Assembly (NCBI GenBank): GCA_028386065.3
Contig: JAKUCV010005684.1
Location: 1 to 64,000 of the forward strand
Source: Turnera subulata
Taxonomy: Eukaryota > Streptophyta > Magnoliopsida > Malpighiales > Passifloraceae
Direction: 5' to 3'
Length of the DNA stretch: 64,000 nt
The notes under the pieces were generated by a model. The model saw nothing but the letters and a program-made list of their open reading frames with translations. It ran no database searches and was not told the DNA's origin. Each line of letters begins with the position of its first letter. Within the stretch, counting starts at the first letter, position 1. Of this stretch, positions 1 to 11,344 are shown piece by piece. The translations under genes were made by a program, and so were the position numbers.

Positions 1-1010
1 TGAAGCCTCTGCCCGGAAAGAAATCTGCCTCCGGTACACCCAACACCACCAGCAATGAACCATACCGCATAAACACACCATCGACCCGCCGTCACAAACC
101 CGTATCCACCATCAACAGCCACGACTCACACCCGCTCAAAGCCCGGCCACCACGGCTAGCAGCAGAGCCAAACAGGACCACCAACAACACAAGACGACCA
201 CCAGCCAATCCGCCACCCAAAGACACAAACCAACAAACCCGCCACCGCAGTAACTCGACCCGATTAAACACAGAGCATAGAAAATGAAAGAGAAAAGAAA
301 AGAAAAGCGAACAGTGAGTAGTCGACTTACCCAACAACGACGACTCCTTGCCGTGAACTGACTACCGACCACCTCCTCCCCTTCGTTGCTGCAAACAACG
401 GTGGCGGCATGAACCCGAGCTTAGTCCTCGAGTCCTCCGCCCGCTACCCATTACCCCGGTCACACCCAAGTTCTCAGGTCGAACCTCGAGCCTCCTTCTT
501 CGTTCAAGCAGCGACGACTCAAGGACAAAAGGAGAAGAAAATGAAGATTGGTGGTGATGGTGTGCGTGTTTATGGCGTCGGGAGAGAAGAGGATAGGTAG
601 GGTGAGGCGCCGTCAGGTGTAGGGACCAAGAGAAAGAAAAGAAAAGAAAAGAGGGAAGTAGGAAAAGAAGAGAAGAGAAGAGTATTTAAGGTTTGGCCGG
701 CTCAGTCCCGAAACGACGTCGTTTCGGACTGAGGCGCAGTCAACCCTCGCCAGTCAGCACGTTTTTTTTTTTCCTTTTATCAAAATGACGTAGTTTTAGT
801 TACAACTACGTTAAAACCCCGTTTCACCCCGAAACAAGTCCCCGTTCCCGACGAAACTCAAACCCCTTATAATACCAACCTAAAAACATCATTTCCAGGG
901 AAAATAATTTATTCCCATAACCAAAAAACCCAGAAATTCCTCAAGGGAATAATTGGAATAAAAAATAAAAAATCCCTAAAAATTAATTACCGAAAATCCG
1001 AGGCGTTACA
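1..1010 (-). repeat. 3' LTR (partial) of the minus-strand Tekay-like element
   Basis: It aligns base for base with 4228-5236, with scattered substitutions and about one net indel. A minus-strand CTTAAATACT box (rc of 681-690) is a likely TATA element, followed on that strand by a pyrimidine-rich stretch (rc of the GAAAAG tract at 630-680). The palindrome AAACGACGTCGTTT lies near 712-725. Long reading frames here, such as those rich in Arg/Ser on the minus strand, are LTR shadows and not genes. Confidence 0.85.
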
Positions 1011-2540
1011 GTTCTACCCCACTTAACAAAATTTCGTCCTCGAAATTTGCAGAATAAGTCAAGCAGCCAAGTGCTTAACTGACACAAACAAATATCACCC
1101 GGTATCAAAATACTGTTGGCCCAAAACTACCAAGTAGAACCATCATGTCCATCAAATACATTTCCAAGCAAGAACTCCAATATACCCAATTCAGTCATCG
1201 ACTTAGTCTAACATGATCAAGGAGCACTAGATCAAAACATTAACCCATGAGTCTCATCCACTCATCATCACCATTGATAATACCAGAATCCATTAATAAT
1301 TTCTTTTATCATCACTCAACCAACATATTCACTCTTTGAATTCATTAAGCATATCCACAGACAACAGGACCCAAAATTGTTACCTAAGTGACAAGATCAT
1401 CACTCCAATTTTGAATACCTCGAGTCCAAAAATCCATAATCTACTTCATGTCTCGAACCTCAAAGTATTTCCTATATCACACACCGATTCGGCCAAAAAT
1501 CGTATAAAATTTCCGGAATATACCTTAGGTACCAGAAACCAATCATTACCAAGCATAATTACAATTCTACACTTGAATTCCTCGAGACCTAAACATCCTT
1601 TCTTAACTCAGGCTCATGAATCTATTCCTCAAGCTACCTTTAGCACGAACATCAAAATTTCCTCGATGAAGAACTTAAAATGTTACTATATCTCTCACCA
1701 CTTAATTTGACAAACTAGCAACCGAATCACAATACTCGAGATCACCTCGGAAGTCAAACCTCAATGTAAACATATTTCTGGATTCTTATCCCGCACCTGA
1801 ACTATAACCTCAATAAAGATTCATGATCAAAACCTTGTTATCACAATCACCATTAATATCCCTAAACTCACCAAATTAATTGCCTCAAGTATCTTTAGTA
1901 GGTATTTCCCCAAATACATCATTAAATCATCCTCAGATTAATTCAAGAATTTTTCATCTCGAACTCGAATAGGATTTAATCCATATAACAAATCATAAGT
2001 AAATTCAAATCCTTGAGCTCAGCAAATCAGACCACAAATAATATGATCACCAAGATTAGAAGAATCATATCCACAAGTATCACATCAGATCATCTATTGA
2101 TAGATGTAAACTCCAAAACAAAACCGATGGTTCTTACTTGTATCGGCCAGTTCCATTTCAGGAACTATTAAACATGTTACCGTAGGGAAACCCCTTCCAG
2201 CAACATCATAGGGAAAAGCAGCAACGGTGTACTCACACCGACACAAAAGCGTAAGTAAAGAATCGAGAGTCTACACCGACTCCGATAAAGCAGTGGATAT
2301 TCCACAAAATTAGCCTTACAACAGCCTAAGCGGTAAAGCTAAACATATCATTTCAACAACAATACCGGGTCACTCCGACCCTCAGCAGGTGCGTGTCCTC
2401 CACCGGATCCATAGTACGACTCGCTATATGAATGCATTTGACAATGCAATAGACGACCCAAAAGGAGCAGACTTATGCATATAAGATCACAAAATATATC
2501 AACACAATCCCAAAGATCTACAGCCTGCTCCGCTACCAAC
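1011..2540 (-). other. Non-coding interior of the LARD-like element
   Basis: The first bases (1011-1045) hold the minus-strand polypurine tract AAGTGGGGTAGAAC and the CGAGGACGAAATTTTG signature that normally follows a Tekay pol stop codon. The remaining ~1.5 kb is AT-rich and shows no zinc knuckle, protease, RT, RNase H or integrase motif on either strand. The short open stretches (1336-1710 plus, 2348-2539 minus) have no recognisable domain. This is either an internal deletion or a true non-autonomous derivative mobilised in trans. Confidence 0.7.
2527..2538 (-). other. Primer binding site (initiator-Met-like variant)
   Basis: The minus strand reads TGGTAGCGGAGC two bases after the LTR end at 2541. 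It resembles the common plant iMet primer site TGGTATCAGAGC with changes in the middle. Position and spacing fit a reverse-transcription primer site and fix the minus orientation. Confidence 0.75.
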
Positions 2541-5236
2541 TGAAACGCCCGTGTCCCAATTTATTAATATAAGTTATAAATTAATTCTAGATTGACCAAA
2601 TTGCCCTTATCATTCCCGGGACACCCGTATCCCAAATCATCCGTTAAAGAATGTATAACATGTGAAGAGACCAAAATGCCCTTCTTCCCGGGATACAATA
2701 TCAACAAAATAATCAATGAACATTTATACAACAATTTATACAACAACGAGTATGCAGCGGAAGACTATACATATGATAACATGTATGCAGAGAACTCTAT
2801 GGATCCGACCCGAAGAGAGGAAAGCACCGCCACCTGCTGATATGCACCACTGCTCAACGAACAGCTAACCTGTAATAGTCTGTGAGGGGGGTGAGACCAA
2901 CCACTGTCTCACCGCAGACAAATAAACCAATAGTATACAATACAAATCAACTACAATTACACCGGCATCAAACAACAACAACCTCAATACACAGAGCAAG
3001 ACATCATCAGACTACATACCATCACTTGTCATTACTTATATTATTATCTTTGTTATTAAGGTTAAGTATTTTATTAGGGCCCTCTACTATGTGCGTCGAG
3101 CTCGGTTCCGTCTGATCAGACTACCAGGCATAAGCCCAAATAAACCAGGCACGAAGCCCAAACATATCCATAGAGAGAGAGAGAGACAGAGAGAAAGAGG
3201 GAGGTAGAAAGGGGGAGATAGAAAGAGGGAGGTAGAACCGGCCATCACAGGCCCACATGCAAACCGCATGCCATCCCGAGGGGTATTACTTCCCGCTCGA
3301 ACAAACCGGTCAACAGCCCCACAGTAGAATTATTATGTTCCATTATTCTCAATAATGTTTTAAGAGTTGTGCCATAAATTATGATCAACAGTATTGTGTG
3401 GATTTAATATCTTATTCTCAAGTCCGGGCCCCAGCCTATAGTCCACCACACAAACCACAATCTAAGCCTCATGTGTTTATCATAACCAAACAAGTCATAC
3501 TAGACAGGCACAATACATCACATCAGACAAACAGGCCACATAATCAGGCACACCATGTCATAGGTAACATCAACATATTTCACTCTGCAAATAGCAACAA
3601 CAGCACAACAGGCAAGCATGCATACAACATTTCAAACCAAACAAATAACACCACTTTATATTCCAAGATAATTTACCGAGCATTGTAGGCAGTAATGCAT
3701 ACAAAGGTTTATAAGTCCTCACCTTGGCCATAATAATTGCCTCGGAAGCCGAAGCCTTAACCCGCCTCACCATTCCTAGGGCACGCGTCGATAAGTTCCC
3801 GGCCACGCGCCTCTAACCTATCACACTCGGTCTTTCACTATTACCATTTATTTTAATACATCGATAAGAAGCTTTTACGGTACATGAAATGTACAAGAAT
3901 TAAATTACAACATTGCCGGGAATTACCGTCTAATGCCGATCTCCGCACAGTCTCGTCGAAACAGCAACAGTCCTTCTCAGATTCCGGTCAGTCCTCGCCG
4001 GAACGAAACCCGAGTCGCCGGAAAATTCCCGAGCTCGCCGGATTCCGGTGAACTTGCCGGAAAATCCCCCCCCCAAAATTGCCAAACACACCCTGAATAG
4101 CACTGCCGAACCCAGAAACCCAAAAACCAACATCAAAACTCAAGCAAACAACAATCACAGCCGATCTAAGAAACTAGTTAAATGCGTTGAATCCTTACCC
4201 AGAAAAAGAAAAAGAAAACCCAAGCCATGAAGCCTCTGCCCGGAAAGAAATCAGCCTCCGGTACATCCAACACCACCAGCATTGAACCACACCGCATAAA
4301 CACACCATCGACCCGCCGTCACAAACCCGTATCCACCATCAACAGCCACGACTCACACCCGCTCAAAGCCCGGCCACCACGGCTAGCAGCAGAGCCAAAC
4401 CGGACCACCAACAACACAAGACGACCACCAGCCAATCCGCCACCCAAAGACACAAACCAACAAACCCGCCACCGCAGTAACTCGACCCAATTAAACACAG
4501 AGCATAGAAAATGAAAGAGAAAAGAAAAGAAAAGAGAACAGTGAGTAGTCGACTTACCCAACAACGGCGACTCCTTGCCGTGAACTGACTCCCGACCACC
4601 TCCTCCCCTTCGTTGCTGCAAACAACGGTGGCGGCATGAACTCGAGCTTAGTCCTCGAGTCCTCCGCCCACTACCCATTACCCCGGTCATACCCAGGTTC
4701 TCAGGTCGAACCTCGAGCCTCCTCCTTCGTTCAAGCAGCGACGACTCAAGGACAAAAGGAGAAGAAAACGAAGAGTTGTGGTGATGGCATGCGTGTTTAT
4801 GGCGTCGGGAGAGAAGAGGATAGATAGGGTGAGGCGCCGTCAGGTGTAGGGACCAAGAGAAAGAAAAGAAAAGAAACGAGGGAAGTATGAAAAGAAGAGA
4901 AGAGAAGAGTATTTAGGGTTTGGCCGGCTCAGTCCTGAAACGACGTCATTTCGGACTGAGGCGCGGCCAACCCTCGCCAGTCAACACGTTTTTTTTTTCC
5001 TTTTATCAAAACGACATAGTTTTAGTTACAACTACGTTAAAACCCCGTTTCACCCCGAAACAGGTCCCCGTTCCCGACGAAACTCAAACCCCTTATAATA
5101 CCAACCTAAAAACATCATTTCCAGGGAAAATAATTTATTCCCATAACCAAAAAACCCGGAAATTCCTCAAGGGCATAATTGGAATAAAAACTAAAAAATC
5201 CCTAAAAATTAATTACCGAAAATCCGGGGCGTTACA
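2541..5236 (-). repeat. 5' LTR of the minus-strand Tekay-like element (2.7 kb)
   Basis: On the plus strand it starts TGAAACGCC and ends GGCGTTACA, so the termini are inverted repeats with TG/CA ends. It shares order and many segments with the LTR at 59483-62589, for example the GA-rich stretch at 3174-3240 and the CCGAGGGGTATTACTTCC block near 3277, so the two elements are related subfamilies. A minus-strand CCCTAAATAC box near 4909-4917 is the likely TATA element. Its outer end abuts copia gag coding sequence at 5237. Confidence 0.85.
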
Positions 5237-5238
5237 GT

Positions 5239-8200
5239 GGTATTGCAAAGGAAGGACAATGTTTCCATTGCAATAAACCTAGCCATTGGAAACGCAACTG
5301 CCCTATTTACCTTGAAGAGGTGAAGAAACATAAGGGAAGTAAGACTTCCACTTCAGGTATTTTTGTTATAGAAGCTAATATCTCTATCTCTGCATCATGG
5401 GTATTAGATACCGGATGTGGTTCTCACATTTGTGTAAATGTGCAGCAACTGAGAAAGAGTAGGAGATTGGCAAAGGGTGAGATAGACCTGCGCGTGGGAA
5501 ATGGAGCAAGAGTTGCTGCATTAGCCGTAGGAACTTACTATCTTACCTTACCGAGTGGTTTGGTTTTAGAACTAGACGATTGTTATTATGTACCGAACAT
5601 AAGCAGGAATTTGATTTCTGTGTCTTGTCTTGACAAGAAAGGTTTTTCTTTTGTAAAAAAGGTCAAATGTTGTTCTATTTATTTCAATGATGTTTATTAT
5701 GGTGGTGCGTATTTAGGCAATGGTTTGCATGTTTTTAACCTAGAAACCGCAATCTATAACGTTAATACGAAGAAGGTTAGAATGAACGATTCTAATCAAA
5801 CCTATCTTTGGCATTGTCGATTGGGCCATATAAACGAGACTCGTATATCTAAACTCCATAAAGATGGACTTTTAGACTCATTTGATTTTGAATCATTTGA
5901 GACATGTGAGTCATGTTTGTTAGGCAAGATGTCAAAGGCTCCTTTTACCGGTAAAGGTGAAAGAGCTTCGGACTTGTTAGGTCTTATACATAGTGATGTA
6001 TGTGGACCGATGTCGACACAAGCTAGAGGTGGATTTCAATACTTCATTACATTTATTAACGATTTCAGTAGGTATGGCTATGTGTATCTAACGAGACACA
6101 AGTCTGAATCCTTTAAAAAGTTCAAAGAATTCAAGAATGAAGTACAAAATCAACTCGGCAAGAGCATTAAAATGCTTCGATCAGATCGAGGAGGGGAATA
6201 CTTAGGCTGAGAATTTCTTGATCATCTAAAGGAGTGTGGTATAGTATCACAACTCACTCCACCGGGTACGCCTCAATGGAATGGTGTATCCGAAAGGAGG
6301 AATAGAACCTTGTTAGACATGGTTCGTTCGATGATGAGTCAAGCTGACCTTCCTTCTTCATTTTGGGGACATGCATTATTAAGTGCTGCATTTACACTTA
6401 ACCGTGTTCCATCTAAATCCGTTGAAAAGACACCATATGAGATATGAACTGAGAGGCGTCCCAATTTGTCTTTTATGAGAATTTGGGGTTGTGAGGCTTA
6501 CGTGAAACGTGAAGCATCAGATAAACTGGGCCCTAAATTCGACAAGTGCCTCTTTGTAGGATACCCTAAGGAAACGAAAGGGTATTACTTCTATAATCCT
6601 TCAGAGCACAAAGTGTTTGTTGCTCGGACTGCTATTTTTCTAGAAAGAGAATTTATTTCTAAAGGAATCAGTGGGAGGAAAATAGAACTCGAAGAAGTTC
6701 GAGATATTGAGGTTGAGATGGAATAAGGACAGGAACCACAAGATGTTGTGGATGAGAATCCTGTGCCTGTAACACATGGACCGCGTAGGTCGGTTAGGAC
6801 TCGGTATGAGCCTGAGAGATATGGATTTCTTATCACTCACAGTGGGGACTTGATGCTCATAGAAGAGGATGAGCCCACTTCTTATCAGCAAGCCATCACG
6901 GGTCCGGACTCTAAGAAGTGGCTGGAAGCCAAGAATTCGGAAATGGAATCCATGTATCAAAACAAGGTATGGACCTTGGTTGATCCACCTGAAGGGGTAA
7001 AACCCATAGGGTGCAAGTGGGTCTTTAAGAAAAAGACCGACATGGATGGTAATGTGATTACCTATAAAGGGCGATTGGTGGCGAAAGGTTTCAAGCAAGT
7101 TCATGGTATTGATTATGATGAAACTTTCTCGCCAGTTGCCATGGTTAAATTCATCCGAACTCTATTGGCTATAGCGGCATACTATGATTATGAGATATGG
7201 AAAATGGATGTCAAAACCGCTTTCCTTAACAAAAATCTTTTAGAGGATGTGTACATGACACAACCTGAAGGTTTTGTCGATCCAGAGAATGCCAATATGG
7301 TATGCAAGTTGCAGAGATCCATTTATGGATTGAAGCAGGCTTCTAGGAGTTGGAATCTTTGTTTTAATGAAGTGATCAAAGAGTTTGCTTTCATTAAGAA
7401 CGATGATGAACCATGTGTTTACAAGAAGGTTAGTGGGAGCATTATTGTTTTCTTGTTGTTGTATGTTGACGACATCCTACTCATTGGGAATGACATTCCG
7501 ACACTACAGTCTGTAAAGGCTTGGTTAGGGAAGAATTTCTCAATGAAGGACTTAGGAGAAGCAACCTATGTGTTAGGCATAAAGATCTATAGAGATAGAT
7601 CCAAAAGGCTTCTCAGGCTAAGTCAGAGTATATATATTGACAAGGTGCTAAAGAGGTTTAGCATGCAAGATTCCAAGAAAGGATTCTTGCCCTTGTCACA
7701 TGGCGTAGCTCTGTCAAAGAATCAATGTCCTAGTACGACTAAGGAGAGAGAGCAGATGAGTAAGTTTCCTTATGCTTCTGCAATAGGATCTATCATGTAT
7801 GCCATGATATGTACTCGACCGGATGTCGCTTATGCTTTGAGTGTCACAAGCAGATATCAAGCTGATCCCGGTGAGAGTCACTGGACAACGGTTAAGAACA
7901 TCCTTAAGTACTTGAGAAGGACTAAGGATGCATTCCTGGTTTACGGACGCGTGGATGAGCTTGTTGTAAAGGGCTGCACAGATGCTAGCTTCTAAACCTA
8001 TAGGGATGATTTTAGATCGCAGTCAGGTTATGTGTTTTGTCTTGGAGGTGGTGCTGTATGCTGGAAGAGTTCAAAGCAAGAGACAGTTGCCGATTCTACA
8101 ACTGAGGCTGAGTACATTGTTGCCTCAGAAGCGGCAAAAGAGGCTGTTTGGATCAAGAAGTTGGTAACTAAACTTGGGGTAGTTCCGAGCATTGAGAGTC

Positions 8201-8451
8201 CGATTGAGCTCTATTGTGATAACAATGGGACAATCGCACAGGCTTAGGTACCTAGATACCACCAGAGATCCAAACATATTCTCCGACGCTATCATCTTAT
8301 TAGAGAGATCATAGATAGAAGCGATGTCAGACTGTGCAGAGTTCCATCTGAGAACAATGTAGCAGATCCATTGACTAAGCCGCTCACACAGCAGAAGCAT
8401 GATGGTCATGCTGCGTCCATTGGTATTAGATACATGCATGATTGGCTTTAG
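5239..8451 (+). pseudogene. Copia gag-pol polyprotein, five nonsense codons, no frameshift
   Basis: The polyprotein would supply gag nucleic-acid binding, aspartic protease, integrase, reverse transcriptase and RNase H for retrotransposition. From codon 1 at 5239 a CX2CX4HX4C zinc knuckle spans residues 8-21. The protease motif LDTGCGSH starts at residue ~56. The integrase zinc region (WHCRLGH) and core (HSDVCGP, then SERRNR near 6291) follow. RT shows TAFLN, SIYGLKQA and the catalytic YVDD at 7462-7473. RNase H shows DASF and STTEAEY and ends at TAG 8449-8451. One frame stays open throughout except for stops at 6208 (TGA), 6445 (TGA), 7993 (TAA), 6724 (TAA) and 8245 (TAG). The pattern fits C-to-T decay of a methylated copy. 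The Tork/TAR lineage call is from general RT character and is less certain than the superfamily. Confidence 0.9.
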
Positions 8452-8465
8452 TGCAAGTGGGAGAT
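8452..8465 (+). other. Polypurine tract of the copia element
   Basis: The purine-rich CAAGTGGGAGA follows the polyprotein stop directly and precedes the LTR start TGTTAG at 8466, the expected site for plus-strand DNA priming. Confidence 0.75.
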
Positions 8466-9950
8466 TGTTAGTGTAATACGCCCAAAAGCCAATCAATGGA
8501 TGTTTATTTGTAATCATGTATACACATTAAGGTTATTCCAATAAATATCGTTTATGAGATAAACGCTTGCATATATTTATAACCCTAGAATATTTATATA
8601 TTCTTAAATGTCCCTAGTCGATTATTATTATGGATGGGTTGTAATAATAAATTAAGACTAGCGTATGTTGAGAATTATATGTGATATGAATTCTACATAC
8701 GGGGTACAAGTTAGAGAACTTGTGGACTGGACCGACCCACATAAGAATGCTACATGGAACGTTATATGATTGTCATTAGCAATTCTTATATGTATTGTCC
8801 TTAGACCTGTGATCATCAAGGTTCCCAACATATGAGTCGTATACTTTGATATTACTCTTGGCTATTTCGTAAATGAGTAGACTTAGTGTAATCATTGGGT
8901 ATATGATAAATGTGAAGTGGGTTTTGTATGATCCAGAGGGTTTTCGTCCAACCCATATAATGGGTAAATTATTGGTTGGTTTCTTGATAGAGTTGAACTG
9001 TAAATGCACGGTCGTGCTCGGATTATGATATGGTGATATCATTAGTATCCGTTTTACACAGTTAGCTCGAGGATCAAGAAACCGAGATTAAACATATGCG
9101 AGATTGACATATCCATGTCTTGTGTTTAATCTTGATAATGGGACGAAGGGACGATGACATGCTTACGAGGCATATTGAATCAGTACTGATCTTGTCGTTC
9201 GGGTAGCAATGATGTGTTGCTAGGCGCCGCTCTTTACTTATAATTGTAAATGAGTTTACAATTATTGTCGGACGTTACAAGTGCCTATAGGGCCACACAC
9301 TTAGAATCGTTGATTCGAGCAGGTGGTTGAACCGTGGTTGGACCGTGGTTGGACCATGGTTGGATCGTGATTGGACCGTGGTCGTTTTGGGCTGGTTTGA
9401 TTCACTAATTGTCATAATTATTGAGCCAAACCTGATGGCATGTGATGTGTAATCCCATTAGTGCATAGTGGAGACATGATTAGACTAGATAGTGGTGGAA
9501 TCTTAATCCTGTTGGATGGACCATTATGTTGGCCATTCTTGTCTCTAATATTCTATGCATTTATTGGAGTGAGTAATCAGATTACTATGCACCTTGCATT
9601 CTGATTTTTCATAGCATTAAGAACACACACTCACCCCATCATTCTTTGAGAAAGAAAGAAGAACACAAAACACCACACAACTCCCGGAAATCCGCAGCTA
9701 GCACTGCTATTCGGGAGAGCTCGGGTTGGAGATCGTGAGACGTTTTCCAGCTAGTCATCGACGGTTCGTGTGGATACCGTAGAGGGGTGGGATTTCTGTC
9801 CGGCTCTTGCTGATTCGTCCCTACAGTTGGGTGAAAGACCTCAACCGATTCAGGTACGTAAAAATTGATATTCGGTTTAGCTACCCTTCACTTGGATCCT
9901 CTATGTATATCTGGTTTTTCCACTGCGTATGTTATTGCATTTGATTGTCA
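8466..9950 (+). repeat. 3' LTR of the copia element (end approximate)
   Basis: The LTR starts TGTTAGTGTAATACGCCC. It carries no convincing ORF. An 11-bp minisatellite lies at 9323-9377. The end is estimated, since no second LTR is present for comparison and gypsy gag sequence begins around 9930-9960. Confidence 0.65.
9323..9377 (+). repeat. 11-bp minisatellite (5 units) inside the copia LTR
   Basis: Five consecutive units of GTGGTTGGACC with single-base variants (GTGGTTGAACC, ATGGTTGGATC, GTGATTGGACC). Confidence 0.8.
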
Positions 9951-10775
9951 ATTTGCATGCCCGGATACTTACAGATTGTATTCCGAAACATGTTCATGAT
10001 TTCCAAGAGTTGCTATTGGAGATTAACATTCTGAAGATAGAGGTATTTTATGCTTACATGGGTAGTCTGAAGCGTTGGATGCGGGACGAGTTGGACAGAG
10101 AAGGGGTGAAGACGTTGCTGGAGGCCATTGCCATTGTCGATTCTTTGATTGAGTTCACTGGGAAGTGGAGGTGAAAATAGTCACAAACAAAGGACAACAT
10201 TGGCAAAAGTGGTGGAGAGAATGTCCAGCAGGAGGTGATGTGGACTCTGGGGATGAGCAAAAAGCTAAGGTCATGATGGAAACTTTGAAGAAGCTGGGAT
10301 CCATGGATTCATCCGAGCATGTGCCTGGTAAAGGGAGGATCTTTCTCAAGTTCTCGATTTGTGGGGAGGAACTAGATGCCTTAGTGGATACCGGGGCGAC
10401 TCACAATTTCATGGAGGTAAATATGGCCAAGAGATTGGGAGTTCAGCATAAGAAGGTGGACAGAGTCATGAAGCAGAAAAATTAAGAGGACAATCCATTA
10501 TTGGAGTTGCTTATGATGTCAAGCTGGACATGGGCGAGTGGCAAGGTAAGATTGATTTCACTAACGTGCCTATGGATGACTATTTGATAGTTCTTGGGAT
10601 GGAGTTTCTCTCGAAGAAACGGGCTGAGGTCTTTGCTGAGGTAGGAAGGATAGTGCTTCACAGGGACAAGCAGGACTTTACAGTGTACGCAATACGTGAG
10701 GGTGCTTTGAACAAGCAGGCTCTTACGGCAATACGGGTTGTACCAGGGAGGTGTTCGGGGGTCAGAGTTACATAG
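9929..10775 (+). pseudogene. Ty3/gypsy gag-protease fragment, frameshifted
   Basis: Three reading frames in succession carry gypsy remains. The first (to 10174) has a gag-like segment, SLKRWMRDELDREGVKTLLE, matching the end of the retrotransposon gag domain. The second (10165-10485) carries the aspartic protease motif ALVDTGATHNF near 10376. The third (10530-10775) continues the protease with DDYLIVLGMEFL. The frame changes twice, so no protein can be made. RT, RNase H and integrase are absent. The element appears deleted from protease straight to its 3' end. The lineage is probably a chromovirus but cannot be fixed from this fragment. Confidence 0.75.
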
Positions 10776-11344
10776 GCTCTGAGGATTCTTATTGTGAAGA
10801 TTTTGGCGGATAGACATGTTCGAGGGCGTGGTAAGGGTGAACTAATTGCGGAGTATATATCTTAAGCGATGGAGAGGTAGCCGTGGATCAAGATGGACGT
10901 GCGAGCACAGGTTGCAGAAGTTTGGGTGACAGATAGCTGCCTATCATCGGATGGCAACATGGACACTGCCAGATTAGGTGGTGGAGGATGTCACGACGCG
11001 AGGCTTGTGCATGTGCAAAAGTCCTAGGACAGGTACACGAGCTTGGATTATGATATGGGCTTCCATGTATGTTAAGACGACCACTTAATATACTAGTTAG
11101 GCTAATCTTTATGAGCTTCGGCCTTGTCAGCTTAAGTCCATAAGGATATGGGTGAGTGGGAAGCAAGTAAGCCTAGAATGTCTAGGTTTCTTTGGCCGAC
11201 TTGGAGAACACTTTGCGTGTTAATATAAATACATGTTTAAGGGAGTCATAATGACTTGCAACTATTTTATGCCACACATTTAGTAACACCAAATGATATA
11301 TAGGGTCAGGACATGTACCGAGTTAGTGGAGGTTTATAATAATT
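10776..11344 (+). other. Gypsy 3' end and LTR-like sequence
   Basis: A purine-rich GGTGGTGGAGGA at 10977-10988 is followed by TGTCACGACGCGAGG at 10989, which looks like a polypurine tract and LTR start. A TTAATATAAATACAT stretch near 11220 could be its TATA box. The second LTR is not present, so the end is unknown. The duplicated block starts at about 11345. Confidence 0.4.

Larger units (their letters stand above)
1..5236 (-). mobile_element. Non-autonomous Tekay/Del-like LTR element (LARD-like), left end outside window
   Basis: Positions 1-1010 are a near-identical direct copy of 4228-5236. Both copies end in GGCGTTACA on the plus strand, which is the LTR start (TGTAACGCC) on the minus strand. 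The right LTR begins at 2541 with TGAAACGCC, the matching inverted terminus. Read on the minus strand the order is 5' LTR (5236 to 2541), a primer binding site, about 1.5 kb of non-coding DNA, a polypurine tract and the 3' LTR (1010 to beyond position 1). No gag or pol homology is visible inside. The end just before the 3' LTR has the CGAGGACGAAATTTTG and AAGTGGGGTAGAAC signature typical of Tekay/Del chromoviruses. The element interrupts the copia gag at 5236/5237. The left target duplication lies outside the window. Confidence 0.85.
5237..9950 (+). mobile_element. Ty1/copia element (Tork/TAR-like), 5' part missing
   Basis: A copia polyprotein running from the gag zinc knuckle to the end of RNase H is followed by a polypurine tract (CAAGTGGGAGA at 8454-8464) and a 3' LTR from 8466. 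The 5' LTR and most of gag should lie left of the Tekay-like element, outside the window. The right end is not sharply visible. The copia LTR seems to give way to gypsy gag sequence near 9930-9960. Confidence 0.85.

Noticed and set aside
1336..1710. 124-codon plus-strand frame in the LARD-like interior
   Set aside because: On the antisense strand of the element, low complexity, and no family motif.
4319..4690. Minus-strand 123-codon frame and its partner near 92-372
   Set aside because: Both lie at the same place in the two Tekay LTRs and have no domain.
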